Assembly: GCA_963761985.1 (NCBI GenBank)
Contig: CAVXIT010000005.1
Coordinates: forward strand, 62,001-126,000
Source: JACCTH01 sp963761985
GTDB taxonomy: Bacteria; Actinomycetota; Acidimicrobiia; Spongiisociales; ZC4RG35
Direction of reading: 5' to 3'
Length of the DNA: 64,000 nucleotides
Below are positions 28,299 through 37,096 of this stretch, piece by piece; position 1 is the first letter of the stretch; each line of letters starts with the position of its first letter. The position numbers and the translations under genes were made by a program. The notes under the pieces are model-generated. The model did not search any database. It saw only the letters and a program-made list of their open reading frames with translations, and was not told where the DNA came from.

Positions 28299-29926
28299 GG
28301 CAGTGGATCGAGCGCGGCCTCGGTGTAGGTCGTCGCCGCGTCCCACAACAGGAAGTCCACCACCCCGGCGTCGGCAGCGGCGTCGATCTGGGCCCGCACT
28401 TCCGCCGGTCCGTAGTCCACACCGAGCGAGAAGTCCTGCAGCCAGCCGAGAACGGTGGCATCCGTTCCCTTGACCTGATTCTGGAACTCGCTCAGCGACC
28501 GGAAAACGATGTCATAGGGGCTGGAGTTGGGATCGGCGACCCCGTACTCGTTCGGTCCCCAATGGCTGGGATAGACCATGGGGGCGACATAGTCGACCAA
28601 CTCCGACATGGCGGGAATTGGCTGGGCGATCTGATCAGGATGGGTCGCCGCGATCCCAAAGACCGAAGCGCCGAGGCGGGCGCCGGCGGCATGAATCCGA
28701 GGTTGTGACTCGGCGAGAAACGCCAGGATGGCGTCCTCGGGCGTCTGCTCCTCTTGCAGGGGGAATCGCAGCTGATCCAGAAACGCGTCCGGCCTTCGGA
28801 CGTAGTCGTAGAGAACATCATCAACTCCGAGCCGAGCCGCTTCCTCGCCGATCGAGAGGTTGTATTCCCACACCTGTTCATTGAACGGGTTGGTGTATCC
28901 CCCGTATTGGCCATAAGGCGTGCCGTCCGGATTCAGAACGATCCAGTCGAGGTTGCCGGTCTCGATCGCCCAGTCCGACAGGATGGGGTCGCGGAACACG
29001 ACCAGCCGTCCGATCACCCGGACACCAAGCCGGTGGAGCTCGTCAACGACGGCAGAGAGGTCCCAGAGCTCCTCGACCGCACCGATCTGATTCGCTAGTT
29101 CGTTGGTGGTGGCCCACCAGATCTGGCCGGCTTCGTCCTTCAAGTCGATCTCGACCGTGTTGATCTTGTTCTCGGCAATGAGGGTCATGATTGGATCCTT
29201 CAACTCCGCGGTCGTCCAGGTGTAGCCGGAGGCGTGCACACCGCGGATCGGTTCGCCTCCTTCGATGCCGGGAAGGTCGAGTGTGATCACGACCTCACTC
29301 GAGGACGCGTTGCGAAGTGCATCAGTCACCACGATCGGCACGGGCGCCGCTGGAGCCTCGGCAAACTCGCGCACGAAGAGCCCCTCACTGTTGGCTGAGA
29401 TCGACTCCCCCCCGATTTCAACGCCCGCATCCGGGTCGTCGACGGTCACTGCGATCGTCACCGGGCCAACTGGCAGGACGGGCCCGGTTGGTTCGACAAT
29501 GGTCGCCGTCGGAGGTGTGGTATCCACTGTGAACTCGCGGGTCAGCCTGACGGTGGGAGCGATCGTCCCGCGGTCAACTGTCACGACGACTTCATGTGAA
29601 CCCTCAACCGTTTCAGGAACCGAGAAGGAGGCATTGAGTCCTTCGAGCGTTACCGGTAGAGCGTTCCCGTCGAGCACGGCACTGACTGATTCCACCGCGC
29701 GATCAAAGCTGAGGGTGACCGCGGCCGGGAGACCGTCGGCGCCAAACAAAGCTCCATCTTCTATCCCCTCAAGCGACACTTCTGGACGGCGGAGCAACGG
29801 CACGATCACCGCGCCGACGGCTACGAAGATCAGCGTCGCCACTACGGTCCACCCCCGACGAGTGACGCGTCGTCGTCGGCGACGGCTGCTTCGGCGGTAC
29901 AGGGAAGGGCGGGCGGTCGAGACCAT
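28295..29926 (-). CDS. Membrane-anchored putative glycoside hydrolase (DUF4015)
   Basis: 543 residues. An Arg-rich cytoplasmic start (RRSSRRRRRRVTRRG) precedes one membrane helix at about residues 26-46, then two Ig-like beta domains (SFDRAVESVSAVLDG; FTVDTTPPTATIVEP) and a C-terminal TIM-barrel-like DUF4015 domain (GVHASGYTW, NTVEIDLKDEAGQIWW, YDYVRRPD, VDYVAPMVYPSHW). Related families include putative glycosidases, and acidic residues in these strands are candidates for catalysis, but activity is not established. It is divergent from the MBOAT gene with only 32 bp between starts. Confidence 0.8.
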   Translation of the reverse strand: MVSTARPSLYRRSSRRRRRRVTRRGWTVVATLIFVAVGAVIVPLLRRPEVSLEGIEDGALFGADGLPAAVTLSFDRAVESVSAVLDGNALPVTLEGLNASFSVPETVEGSHEVVVTVDRGTIAPTVRLTREFTVDTTPPTATIVEPTGPVLPVGPVTIAVTVDDPDAGVEIGGESISANSEGLFVREFAEAPAAPVPIVVTDALRNASSSEVVITLDLPGIEGGEPIRGVHASGYTWTTAELKDPIMTLIAENKINTVEIDLKDEAGQIWWATTNELANQIGAVEELWDLSAVVDELHRLGVRVIGRLVVFRDPILSDWAIETGNLDWIVLNPDGTPYGQYGGYTNPFNEQVWEYNLSIGEEAARLGVDDVLYDYVRRPDAFLDQLRFPLQEEQTPEDAILAFLAESQPRIHAAGARLGASVFGIAATHPDQIAQPIPAMSELVDYVAPMVYPSHWGPNEYGVADPNSSPYDIVFRSLSEFQNQVKGTDATVLGWLQDFSLGVDYGPAEVRAQIDAAADAGVVDFLLWDAATTYTEAALDPLP

Positions 29927-29958
29927 GGGCGGGATTCCGAACGGTAGCCCGGCTTACC

Positions 29959-31389
29959 ATGACCGCCGGCGTGATCTTTCCCACGATTCAGTTCGCTGTT
30001 TTCTTCGCGGTCGTTCTGACTACCAGTTGGCTGCTCTTGCCGCACCCGCGCCCGTGGAAGTTCTTCATGCTGAGCGCCAGCTACTTCTTTTATGCGTCCT
30101 GGGATTGGCGGTTTTGTTTTCTCCTTGCCTTCACGACGCTCGCCGACCACACCATCGGCGGACTGATCGATCGCAGCGAAGACCAGAAGCGCCGCCGCCG
30201 GCTGCTGATCCTGGGCGTAGTGGTGAGCCTGGGGGTGATGGGCTATTTCAAGTACTACGACTTCTTTGCAAGCTCGTTGATCAACCTGTTCGATCCACTC
30301 GGCATCGATCTCCCGTTGCCGATCCTCAACATCGTCCTGCCAGTCGGCATCTCATTCTTCACGTTTCAGTCCCTCAGCTACACGATCGACATCTACCGGC
30401 GCAAGCTCGAACCAGTGCCCTTGCTCGACTTCGCCACCTTCGTCTCGTTCTTCCCCCACCTGGTGGCCGGCCCCATCGTTCGCAGCGCTGAATTCCTGCC
30501 CCAGCTCCGTCAACACCATGATCCGCGCAAGGTGCCGGCCGCCTCGGCATTCCTTCTCATTGCCGGCGGGTTGTTCAAAAAGGTGGTCGTGGCCAACACC
30601 CTGGCCACGAGCATCGTTGACCCGGTCTTCGCTTCACCCCAAAGTTTCTTCGCGTTCGACACCCTTGTCGCCATCTACGGCTACGCGATCCAGATCTATG
30701 CCGACTTCTCGGGTTATACCGACATCGCCATCGGGTTGGCCTTGCTCCTCGGCTTTCGCTTTCCGCAGAACTTCAACCGGCCCTATGTGGCGGAGAGCCT
30801 CCAGGACTTTTGGCGACGCTGGCACATGACCCTCTCCCGCTTTTTGCGCGACTACCTCTACATACCGCTGGGGGGAAGCCAAAGGGGAAGGCTCTTCACG
30901 TACCGGAACCTCATGTTGACGATGTTGATCGGCGGTCTCTGGCACGGTGCCGCCTGGACGTTCGTCCTGTGGGGCGGTTTGCACGGTGGGGTTCTCGCCT
31001 GGGAACGCTGGCGGCAAGAAAAGCGACAGGCACGCGGCATCGAACTCATCGACACCGCTTGGCGGCGCACCGGCAGGCGCCTGGCCATCTTTCACATCGT
31101 TTGCCTGGGCTGGGTGCTCTTCCGCTCCGCCTCGATGGCCACGACCCTCGATGTCCTTTCCCGTCTGGGCGAGCCGGGACCCATTCAATTGATCACGCCC
31201 GCCGTGCTGCTGTTGATAGTCGGTGGGATCGCCGTCCAATATCTCCCCCCCGACTTCCGCATTCGGCTCAGGGAGAGTTTCGGGAACCTGCGCCCGGTGC
31301 CGATGGCGCTCGGGCTCGGCAGCTTCCTCCTTGTGCTGGACGCATTCGGACCTGAGGGTGTGGCGCCCTTCATCTATTTCCAGTTCTGA
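29959..31389 (+). CDS. MBOAT-family membrane O-acyltransferase (AlgI-like)
   Basis: 476-residue polytopic membrane protein. AlgI-type signatures are FMLSASYFFYASWDWRF, LPVGISFFTFQSLSYTIDIY, FPHLVAGPIVR, FQDFWRRWH-like QDFWRRWHMTLSRFLRDYLY and the catalytic-His region GLWHGAAWTFVLWGGLHG. Relatives move acetyl groups from a cytoplasmic donor across the membrane onto alginate, cellulose or peptidoglycan. The next gene is an SGNH-type protein joined by TGATG, the usual acetyltransfer partner, so an extracellular glycan is the likely acceptor. Confidence 0.9.
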   Translation: MTAGVIFPTIQFAVFFAVVLTTSWLLLPHPRPWKFFMLSASYFFYASWDWRFCFLLAFTTLADHTIGGLIDRSEDQKRRRRLLILGVVVSLGVMGYFKYYDFFASSLINLFDPLGIDLPLPILNIVLPVGISFFTFQSLSYTIDIYRRKLEPVPLLDFATFVSFFPHLVAGPIVRSAEFLPQLRQHHDPRKVPAASAFLLIAGGLFKKVVVANTLATSIVDPVFASPQSFFAFDTLVAIYGYAIQIYADFSGYTDIAIGLALLLGFRFPQNFNRPYVAESLQDFWRRWHMTLSRFLRDYLYIPLGGSQRGRLFTYRNLMLTMLIGGLWHGAAWTFVLWGGLHGGVLAWERWRQEKRQARGIELIDTAWRRTGRRLAIFHIVCLGWVLFRSASMATTLDVLSRLGEPGPIQLITPAVLLLIVGGIAVQYLPPDFRIRLRESFGNLRPVPMALGLGSFLLVLDAFGPEGVAPFIYFQF

Positions 31390-32384
31390 TGGATATCGAA
31401 CCTGACTCCGGGATAGGCGGAGGACCAGTGATGCCGGCAGGTATGGCGATCTTTGTCGCGCTGTCCGCGATGATGATCGGTCTCCTCCTCAACGGCACGG
31501 ACATCCTGGAAACTGCTCTTCGTCAACAAGCGGGCTGGAAACGAACAGTCGCCGTTGCGGCGGCCGAGCCCTTCGCAGCGATCAGTCGAACCCTCTTCCT
31601 GGACCGGCCCCACGAACTGATCGACTTCGCCCTGGGGCGAGAAATCGTCGAGCCGGTAGAGACGACGACCACGACCGTCGTGGCCGCTTCACCAATCACA
31701 GCCGCAAATGTCACCACAACAACGGCCGGACGCAGGGAAGTCTCGGCCGGCGATCCGTTGCGGATGTTCATCGGCGGCGACTCGATGGTGGGACAGTTCG
31801 GGCCGATGCTTCAGAATGAGGCGGACAAAACCGGCCTGATCAATGTCACCCAGGTCCAGTACGAATTCTCATCCGGACTCACTCGCAACGATTTCCTCGA
31901 TTGGCCGGCGCGGCTCGAGGAAGTAATCAACGACCAGGACCCGGATGCAATCGTGCTCTTCTTCGGGGGAAACGATGCTCAGGCGATTCGGGTCGACGGT
32001 GTCTGGCACGACTTCGGCACGGAAACCTGGCTCACGGAGTACCGGCGACGTGTCCGTGACCTGATGGCCCAGCTCACCGAGGCTGGCCGCGATGTCTACT
32101 GGATGGGCATGCCCTTGGTGCGTTCCAATGACTTTCAGGCAAAGGTCGACGTAATGAATCAGATTTATCGCACCGAGGCGGAAGCTTTCGATACCGTCAC
32201 CTTTGTCGACAGCTATCCGGTGTTTGCGGGAGCGGATGGCGGGTTTTCCGAATACTTGACGGATGACAACGGGGACCTAGTTGACATGCGTCTCAACGAC
32301 GGCATCCACCTCACCACCGCCGGGGGAATCAGACTTGCGCGGGTCACGTTGGATGTGATCGAGGCCAACTGGGGGCTCTCATAG
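31389..32384 (+). CDS. SGNH-hydrolase-like membrane-anchored protein (DUF459 type)
   Basis: 331 residues. A membrane helix at about residues 15-35 is followed by a Thr-rich linker (TTTTTVVAAS, TTTTAGRR) and an extracellular SGNH domain. Block I is FIGGDSMVGQFG with the catalytic Ser, block III GGNDAQA, block V DGIHLTTAGG with Asp and His. It overlaps the MBOAT stop by one base, so the pair probably work together like AlgI with AlgJ/AlgX or PatA with PatB, transferring or removing acetyl groups on a surface polymer. Confidence 0.82.
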   Translation: MDIEPDSGIGGGPVMPAGMAIFVALSAMMIGLLLNGTDILETALRQQAGWKRTVAVAAAEPFAAISRTLFLDRPHELIDFALGREIVEPVETTTTTVVAASPITAANVTTTTAGRREVSAGDPLRMFIGGDSMVGQFGPMLQNEADKTGLINVTQVQYEFSSGLTRNDFLDWPARLEEVINDQDPDAIVLFFGGNDAQAIRVDGVWHDFGTETWLTEYRRRVRDLMAQLTEAGRDVYWMGMPLVRSNDFQAKVDVMNQIYRTEAEAFDTVTFVDSYPVFAGADGGFSEYLTDDNGDLVDMRLNDGIHLTTAGGIRLARVTLDVIEANWGLS

Positions 32385-32410
32385 ATCAACGTCGCATCCT
32401 CTCGACGCTG

Positions 32411-33586
32411 ATGTTCAGTCAGGTGCTCGGCTCGGCTGCAAACGTTTCAGCGGTCGCCTTTCTCGGTCTGCTCGCCGCTGATCTGACTGGTAGCGATCGG
32501 CTCGCTGGACTTCCATCGGCCACCCTCACCCTGGGAACGGCAATGCTTGCCCCGCTACTTGCCCGCAGGGCAATCCGCCGAGGTCGACGACCGGCGCTGG
32601 TGATGGGATATCTCGTCGGGAGCCTGGGTGCGTTCGCCACGTTCTTCGCCGGCCAGGCCGGAGTATTTTTCTGGTTGATTCCGGCGCTCTTGCTTCTCGG
32701 CAGCACTCAGGCTTCCGGACTGCAGACCCGGTTTGCCGCCGCCGATCACGCCGAACCGGGCCAGCGAGCCCGCGCGATCTCCTTGGTCGTCTGGGTGAGC
32801 GCCATTGGCGGTGTCCTCGGACCTTCGCTCGCGACCTGGGAGAACGATGTCGGAGTCGGACTCGGACTCCGAGCCTGGGTGAGCCCGCTGCTTCTGGCAG
32901 GCGTTCTTTCGTTGCTCGCCGCGCTGGTCATCACTATCCGCCTGCCCGGATCGGGCACGACTGCGGTAGGTGGACTTCGTCCCTCCCCCCGTTGGATGAA
33001 CACCTGGCAAGCAGTGCGGACCAACCGTTTGGCTCTCCTGGGCATTGTCACGGTGGCGTTGTCGCAGGCGGCAATGGTGGCCGTCATGACCATGACCCCG
33101 CTGCATATGCGCGACCACGGCCACGCAACGCTTTCCGGCTACGTAATCGCGCTTCACGTCTTTGGAATGTTCGGACTTGCGCCGCTGGTCGGACGTTTCG
33201 TCGATCGCGCCGGCTCATTCCGCGCCATCAAGATCGGAGCCGTGATTCTTGGGAGCGGCGTATTGGTTTCAGTCGTTGCTGGCTACCAGCCGGCGTTGAT
33301 CTTCGTGGGTTTGTTTCTGCTTGGACTTGGATGGAATTTCGGCCTGATCGCAGGGTCGACGCTTCTCACTGCGTCGGTCGATATCGAGCATCGCCTGGCA
33401 GCCCAAGGGATGTCAGACACGCTCCTCAGCGTCCTCGGGGGCTGTGCCGCTCTTGCCTCGGGATTCATCAAACAAGGTTGGGGATTTCACTGGCTGGCCA
33501 ATGCTGCCTTTGCTCTCGCCGTGCTGGTGATGGTGTGGGCCTTGGTCGTGTCGCGCGGCCACGTGCGGGTACCATCCTCGGCGTGA
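32411..33586 (+). CDS. Major facilitator superfamily transporter
   Basis: 391 residues from ATG 32411, with about 12 hydrophobic segments; the loop after TM2 has ARRAIRRGRRPALVMG, the MFS motif A region. The first helix begins almost at the ATG, and the frame is open upstream to about 32369 (coding LIDQRRILSTL), so the true start may be a non-ATG codon there. Substrate unknown. The stop overlaps mihF in GTGA. Confidence 0.8.
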   Translation: MFSQVLGSAANVSAVAFLGLLAADLTGSDRLAGLPSATLTLGTAMLAPLLARRAIRRGRRPALVMGYLVGSLGAFATFFAGQAGVFFWLIPALLLLGSTQASGLQTRFAAADHAEPGQRARAISLVVWVSAIGGVLGPSLATWENDVGVGLGLRAWVSPLLLAGVLSLLAALVITIRLPGSGTTAVGGLRPSPRWMNTWQAVRTNRLALLGIVTVALSQAAMVAVMTMTPLHMRDHGHATLSGYVIALHVFGMFGLAPLVGRFVDRAGSFRAIKIGAVILGSGVLVSVVAGYQPALIFVGLFLLGLGWNFGLIAGSTLLTASVDIEHRLAAQGMSDTLLSVLGGCAALASGFIKQGWGFHWLANAAFALAVLVMVWALVVSRGHVRVPSSA

Positions 33587-33897
33587 GTGGAGTTCCGGCC
33601 AGCACACCCGAGCAACGGGCCCACGCCCTGGAACAAGCGGCCGCCGCGAGGCGGGTCCGGGCCGAGGTAAAAGAACTTCTCAAAACCGGCTCGCTTACCC
33701 TCGCCGAGCTGTTCAACCGAGCTGAATCCGAAGAATTCATCGGCGGTCTCAAAGTCGAGTCAGTCCTGCAGTCTTTGCCTGGCATGGGCAAGATCAAAGC
33801 GAAGCGGTTGCTCGAGTCCCTCGAGATCGCCCCCAACCGCCGGCTACGGGGGCTCGGCGATCGCCAGCGCAGCGCTTTGCTGGCACAAGCTGGCTGA
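33583..33897 (+). CDS. mihF: Actinobacterial integration host factor MihF
   Basis: 104-residue DNA-binding protein with a helix-two-turn-helix core (LQSLPGMGKIKAKRLLESLEIAPNRRLRGLG) characteristic of sIHF/MihF, an actinobacterial nucleoid protein. It starts with GTG 33583 overlapping the MFS stop. Its position directly before gmk and rpoZ is conserved in actinobacteria and is a useful lineage marker. Confidence 0.92.
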   Translation: MSGVPASTPEQRAHALEQAAAARRVRAEVKELLKTGSLTLAELFNRAESEEFIGGLKVESVLQSLPGMGKIKAKRLLESLEIAPNRRLRGLGDRQRSALLAQAG

Positions 33898-34447
33898 GCC
33901 CACCGGCGCCGGCCGGCTCTTCGTCATCTCGGGCCCTTCGGGCGCAGGCAAGTCATCAGTGGTTCGTCGCCTCCGTGAAGAAAGGCCGTTCTACTTCTCC
34001 GTCTCCGCCACGACGAGAGAGGCAAGGCCGGGGGAAATTCACGGGGTGCACTATTGGTTTGTCGACCCGGCCGACTTCACACAACTCATCGACAACAAGG
34101 AACTCCTCGAGTGGGCCGAGTACAACGGACGCCGCTACGGGTCTCTGCGCACCCCGGTTCTTTCGCATCTGGCTCAGGGAGAAGACGTCATCCTCGAAAT
34201 CGAGGTGCAGGGAGCCCGGCAGGTGCGCGATTCCTACCCCGAAGCGGTGATGATCTTCATCCTCCCGCCGAGCATTGACGAGCTGCGTAAGCGTCTCGAG
34301 AGCCGCGGGGACACCGATGAGGCTGAGATCACCCGGCGCCTCGACATCGCCGAGCAAGAAGTAAGCGAGGCCGAAGGGCTTTTCGACTATCTCGTAGTAA
34401 ACGATGACCTTGACCGCTGTGTCGAAGAGGTGATATCGCTCATCTAG
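33890..34447 (+). CDS. gmk: Guanylate kinase, CTG start
   Basis: 185 residues; phosphorylates GMP. The P-loop is VISGPSGAGKSSV, near the N-terminus; SVSATTREARPGEIHGVHYWF is the GMP-binding region. A start at GTG 33959 would delete the P-loop, so the start must lie upstream; the only plausible codon is CTG 33890 (giving LAEPTGAGRLFVISGP), overlapping the mihF stop by 8 nt. No clear SD precedes it, so translation may be coupled to mihF. Confidence 0.9.
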   Translation: MAEPTGAGRLFVISGPSGAGKSSVVRRLREERPFYFSVSATTREARPGEIHGVHYWFVDPADFTQLIDNKELLEWAEYNGRRYGSLRTPVLSHLAQGEDVILEIEVQGARQVRDSYPEAVMIFILPPSIDELRKRLESRGDTDEAEITRRLDIAEQEVSEAEGLFDYLVVNDDLDRCVEEVISLI

Positions 34448-34484
34448 GGGCGGTAAACTGATAGCCCCAAACGGACAGGTTCTA

Positions 34485-34724
34485 GTGAAGATCGAAAACG
34501 TCATCGACAACATCGGCAACCGCTTTGCCACCGTCGTGGTTGCCGCACGACGCGCCCGGCAGATCAATGCCTACTACACGGGTCTTGGCTCAAACGAAGG
34601 TAAGAACATCCCGCCGCAGGTCAATAGCCTGTCCCGCAAGCCTCTGACGATCGCCATGGAAGAGATCGCCAACGGCCTCGTCGAAGCCGAACACCAAGAG
34701 GAAACTCCGGCCCCGAGCCTCTAG
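34485..34724 (+). CDS. rpoZ: RNA polymerase omega subunit
   Basis: 79 residues from GTG 34485. The omega core is VIDNIGNRFATVVVAARRARQINAYY followed by RKPLTIAMEEIANGLV, split here into shorter motifs: NRFATVVVAARRARQ and KPLTIAMEEIA. It stabilises the beta' subunit. Located between gmk and coaBC as usual. Confidence 0.92.
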   Translation: MKIENVIDNIGNRFATVVVAARRARQINAYYTGLGSNEGKNIPPQVNSLSRKPLTIAMEEIANGLVEAEHQEETPAPSL

Positions 34725-34736
34725 GAGCTCGGGCCC

Positions 34737-35903
34737 TTGAGCCGCCGCATCGTCCTCGTGGTCACCGGAGGGGTTGCCGCGTACAAGGCTGCATATCTGG
34801 CGCGCCTGCTGATTGAGGCTGGCGACGAGGTGCGGGTGGCGATGACCGAGGAAGCCCACAACTTCATCGGCCCCACAACCTTCGCTTCGATCACGAGCAA
34901 CGCGGTCGCAACTGACCTTTTCGAGAGCGAGCTCACCAGCCCCCACACCGACCTCGGGCAGTGGGCTGAAGCGGTCATCGTGGCACCCGCGACTGCGGCA
35001 ACTCTGTCGCGCCTCGCCCACGGGCTGTCCGAGGAAGTCGCCAGTGCCACCCTCCTGGCGACGACGGCGCCTGTCCTTGTAGCGCCGGCGATGCACACCG
35101 AGATGTGGGTGAACGCGGCCACGCAGCGAAACATGGAGATTCTGAGGGACGATGGGGTCATGGTCGTGGGACCGGCCGAGGGTGCACTAGCGAGCGGCGA
35201 CCAGGGCATCGGCCGGATGGCGGAGCCTGAGCAGATCGTTGCCGCCCTCGACGAGTTGCTCCGGGGTCCTCTCCAGGGCCTAACGGTCCTCGTCACTGCG
35301 GGGGGAACCCGGGAGGCAATCGACCCTGTTCGGTTCATCGGCAACCGGTCCTCGGGAAAGATGGGTCACGCCATTGCTGACGCTGCGGCACGGCTCGGGG
35401 CCGAGGTGACCCTGGTGACAACATCGGACCGATCGACCGATCGCAAAGTTGAGGTAATCCGGGTAGAAAGCGCGCAGGAAATGGCCGATGCCGTTAGCAA
35501 GCTCGAGGTCGATGTTGCCGTGATGGCCGCAGCCGTGGCCGACTTTCGGCCCATTTCACCTGCGTCGAACAAGCTCGCCCGCACCGATGGACCACCCGAG
35601 ATCGAACTTGAGCCGACTCCCGACATCCTGGCCTCGGTGATGGCCCGCGAAGAAAGACCCTTTGTAGTTGGCTTTGCGGCAGAGACCGAAGGCATCGACA
35701 GGGCAGTCGAGAAAGCCCGGCGCAAAGGCACCGATCTCACCGTCGCCAACGACGTCACCGAGGCTGGCGCCGGATTTGGGCATGACACCAACCGGGTCTC
35801 TTTGATCCACGCCGATGGTCAGGTGGAGGATTGGCCCCTCGCCTCGAAATCCGAAGTCGCCGAGCGACTCTGGAAGGTCATTTCGCAGAAGCTCGGTCGG
35901 TAA
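34737..35903 (+). CDS. coaBC: Bifunctional phosphopantothenoylcysteine decarboxylase/synthase
   Basis: 388 residues from TTG 34737. The N-terminal flavin-dependent CoaC half has VTGGVAAYKAAYLARLL, the H and N of the decarboxylase in PHTDLG and APAMHTEMWVN. The C-terminal CoaB half has TAGGTREAIDPVRFIGN and RSSGKMGHAIADAAA, the CTP-binding dimer signature. Makes 4'-phosphopantetheine for CoA. Confidence 0.93.
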   Translation: MSRRIVLVVTGGVAAYKAAYLARLLIEAGDEVRVAMTEEAHNFIGPTTFASITSNAVATDLFESELTSPHTDLGQWAEAVIVAPATAATLSRLAHGLSEEVASATLLATTAPVLVAPAMHTEMWVNAATQRNMEILRDDGVMVVGPAEGALASGDQGIGRMAEPEQIVAALDELLRGPLQGLTVLVTAGGTREAIDPVRFIGNRSSGKMGHAIADAAARLGAEVTLVTTSDRSTDRKVEVIRVESAQEMADAVSKLEVDVAVMAAAVADFRPISPASNKLARTDGPPEIELEPTPDILASVMAREERPFVVGFAAETEGIDRAVEKARRKGTDLTVANDVTEAGAGFGHDTNRVSLIHADGQVEDWPLASKSEVAERLWKVISQKLGR

Positions 35904-35914
35904 GCTCGCCCCTC

Positions 35915-37096
35915 ATGCGTCGCTGGTTCTTTTCTTCCGAGTCCGTCACCGAGGGCCACCCGGACAAGGTTGCCGACGCCATCTCCGACAACGTGCTCGA
36001 TGCCGTTTTGACCCAGGACCCCCACGGAAGGGTTGCCTGCGAAACGCTTGTGACCACCGGCCGCGCAGTGGTCGCAGGTGAAACGAACACGATCGCCTCG
36101 ATCGAAGTGGAAAAACTCGCCCGGGAGGCGGTCGCCGACATCGGCTACCTCGGGGAGTCCGAGTTTGCGGCCGACAGCATCGAAGTCACGGTTTTGGTGC
36201 ATCAGCAGAGCCCCGACATCGCCGCAGGGGTGCAGCAAGCTGAGGAAGCACGCCACGGTTCGACCGACCGTTATGACGAACTCGGCGCCGGCGACCAGGG
36301 GATCATGTTCGGCTTTGCGGTCGATGAGACCCCAGAGCTCATGCCTTTGCCAATCCAACTCGCGCACCGACTGGCCGAGGGGTTGAGTCGGGTACGGAAA
36401 GAAGGGGTGATCCCCTACCTGCGCCCCGACGGCAAGACCCAGGTGATGATCGAGTACGACGGTCAACGTCCGCTCCGGGTTGCCAGCGTTCTCATCTCCG
36501 CGCATCACGCTCCCGGTGTCGACCTCGACGGCCAGATGGCGCGCGATCTCTGGGAACACGTCGTAGTGACGTCGATCCCGGCGGAGCTTCTCGACTCCGA
36601 AGCCCCCTTTTATGTCAATCCTTCCGGCAATTTTGAAGTCGGTGGGCCTCATGCTGACACCGGGCTCACGGGACGAAAGATCATCGTCGACACATATGGC
36701 GGGTACGCCCGCCACGGCGGGGGAGCCTTCTCCGGGAAGGACCCGACCAAGGTCGATCGCTCGGCCGCTTACGCCGCGCGCCATGCCGCCAAGAACGTTG
36801 TCGCTGCTGGCCTTGCCTCCCGCTGCGAGGTGCAGTTGGCGTACGCAATTGGGCGAGCCGCTCCATTTTCGATACTGGTCGACACCGCCGGCACCTCTGA
36901 GATCGCCCCGGAAAGGCTGGAGGCGCTGGTGGCTGAGTTCTTCGACTTCCGGCCTGCCGCGATCATCGACCGGCTCGATCTCAGGCGGCCGATCTATCGA
37001 CCAACCGCGGCCTACGGCCACTTCGGCCGACCGGAGTTTCCCTGGGAATCGACGAGCCTGGCGGATGAGCTGAGGCGCGCCGCTAGCTCACTCTGA
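35915..37096 (+). CDS. metK: S-adenosylmethionine synthetase
   Basis: 393 residues from ATG 35915 (MRRWFFSSESVTEGHPDK). Further signatures are GAGDQGIMFGFA and GGGAFSGKDPTKVDRSAAY. Makes SAM from methionine and ATP. Only about 11 nt separate it from coaBC and no SAM riboswitch is visible. An earlier in-frame start inside coaBC was rejected because the family N-terminus is at 35915. Confidence 0.95.
   Translation: MRRWFFSSESVTEGHPDKVADAISDNVLDAVLTQDPHGRVACETLVTTGRAVVAGETNTIASIEVEKLAREAVADIGYLGESEFAADSIEVTVLVHQQSPDIAAGVQQAEEARHGSTDRYDELGAGDQGIMFGFAVDETPELMPLPIQLAHRLAEGLSRVRKEGVIPYLRPDGKTQVMIEYDGQRPLRVASVLISAHHAPGVDLDGQMARDLWEHVVVTSIPAELLDSEAPFYVNPSGNFEVGGPHADTGLTGRKIIVDTYGGYARHGGGAFSGKDPTKVDRSAAYAARHAAKNVVAAGLASRCEVQLAYAIGRAAPFSILVDTAGTSEIAPERLEALVAEFFDFRPAAIIDRLDLRRPIYRPTAAYGHFGRPEFPWESTSLADELRRAASSL

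Noticed and set aside
35890..35915. SAM riboswitch before metK.
   Set aside because: Only about 11 nt separate coaBC and metK.
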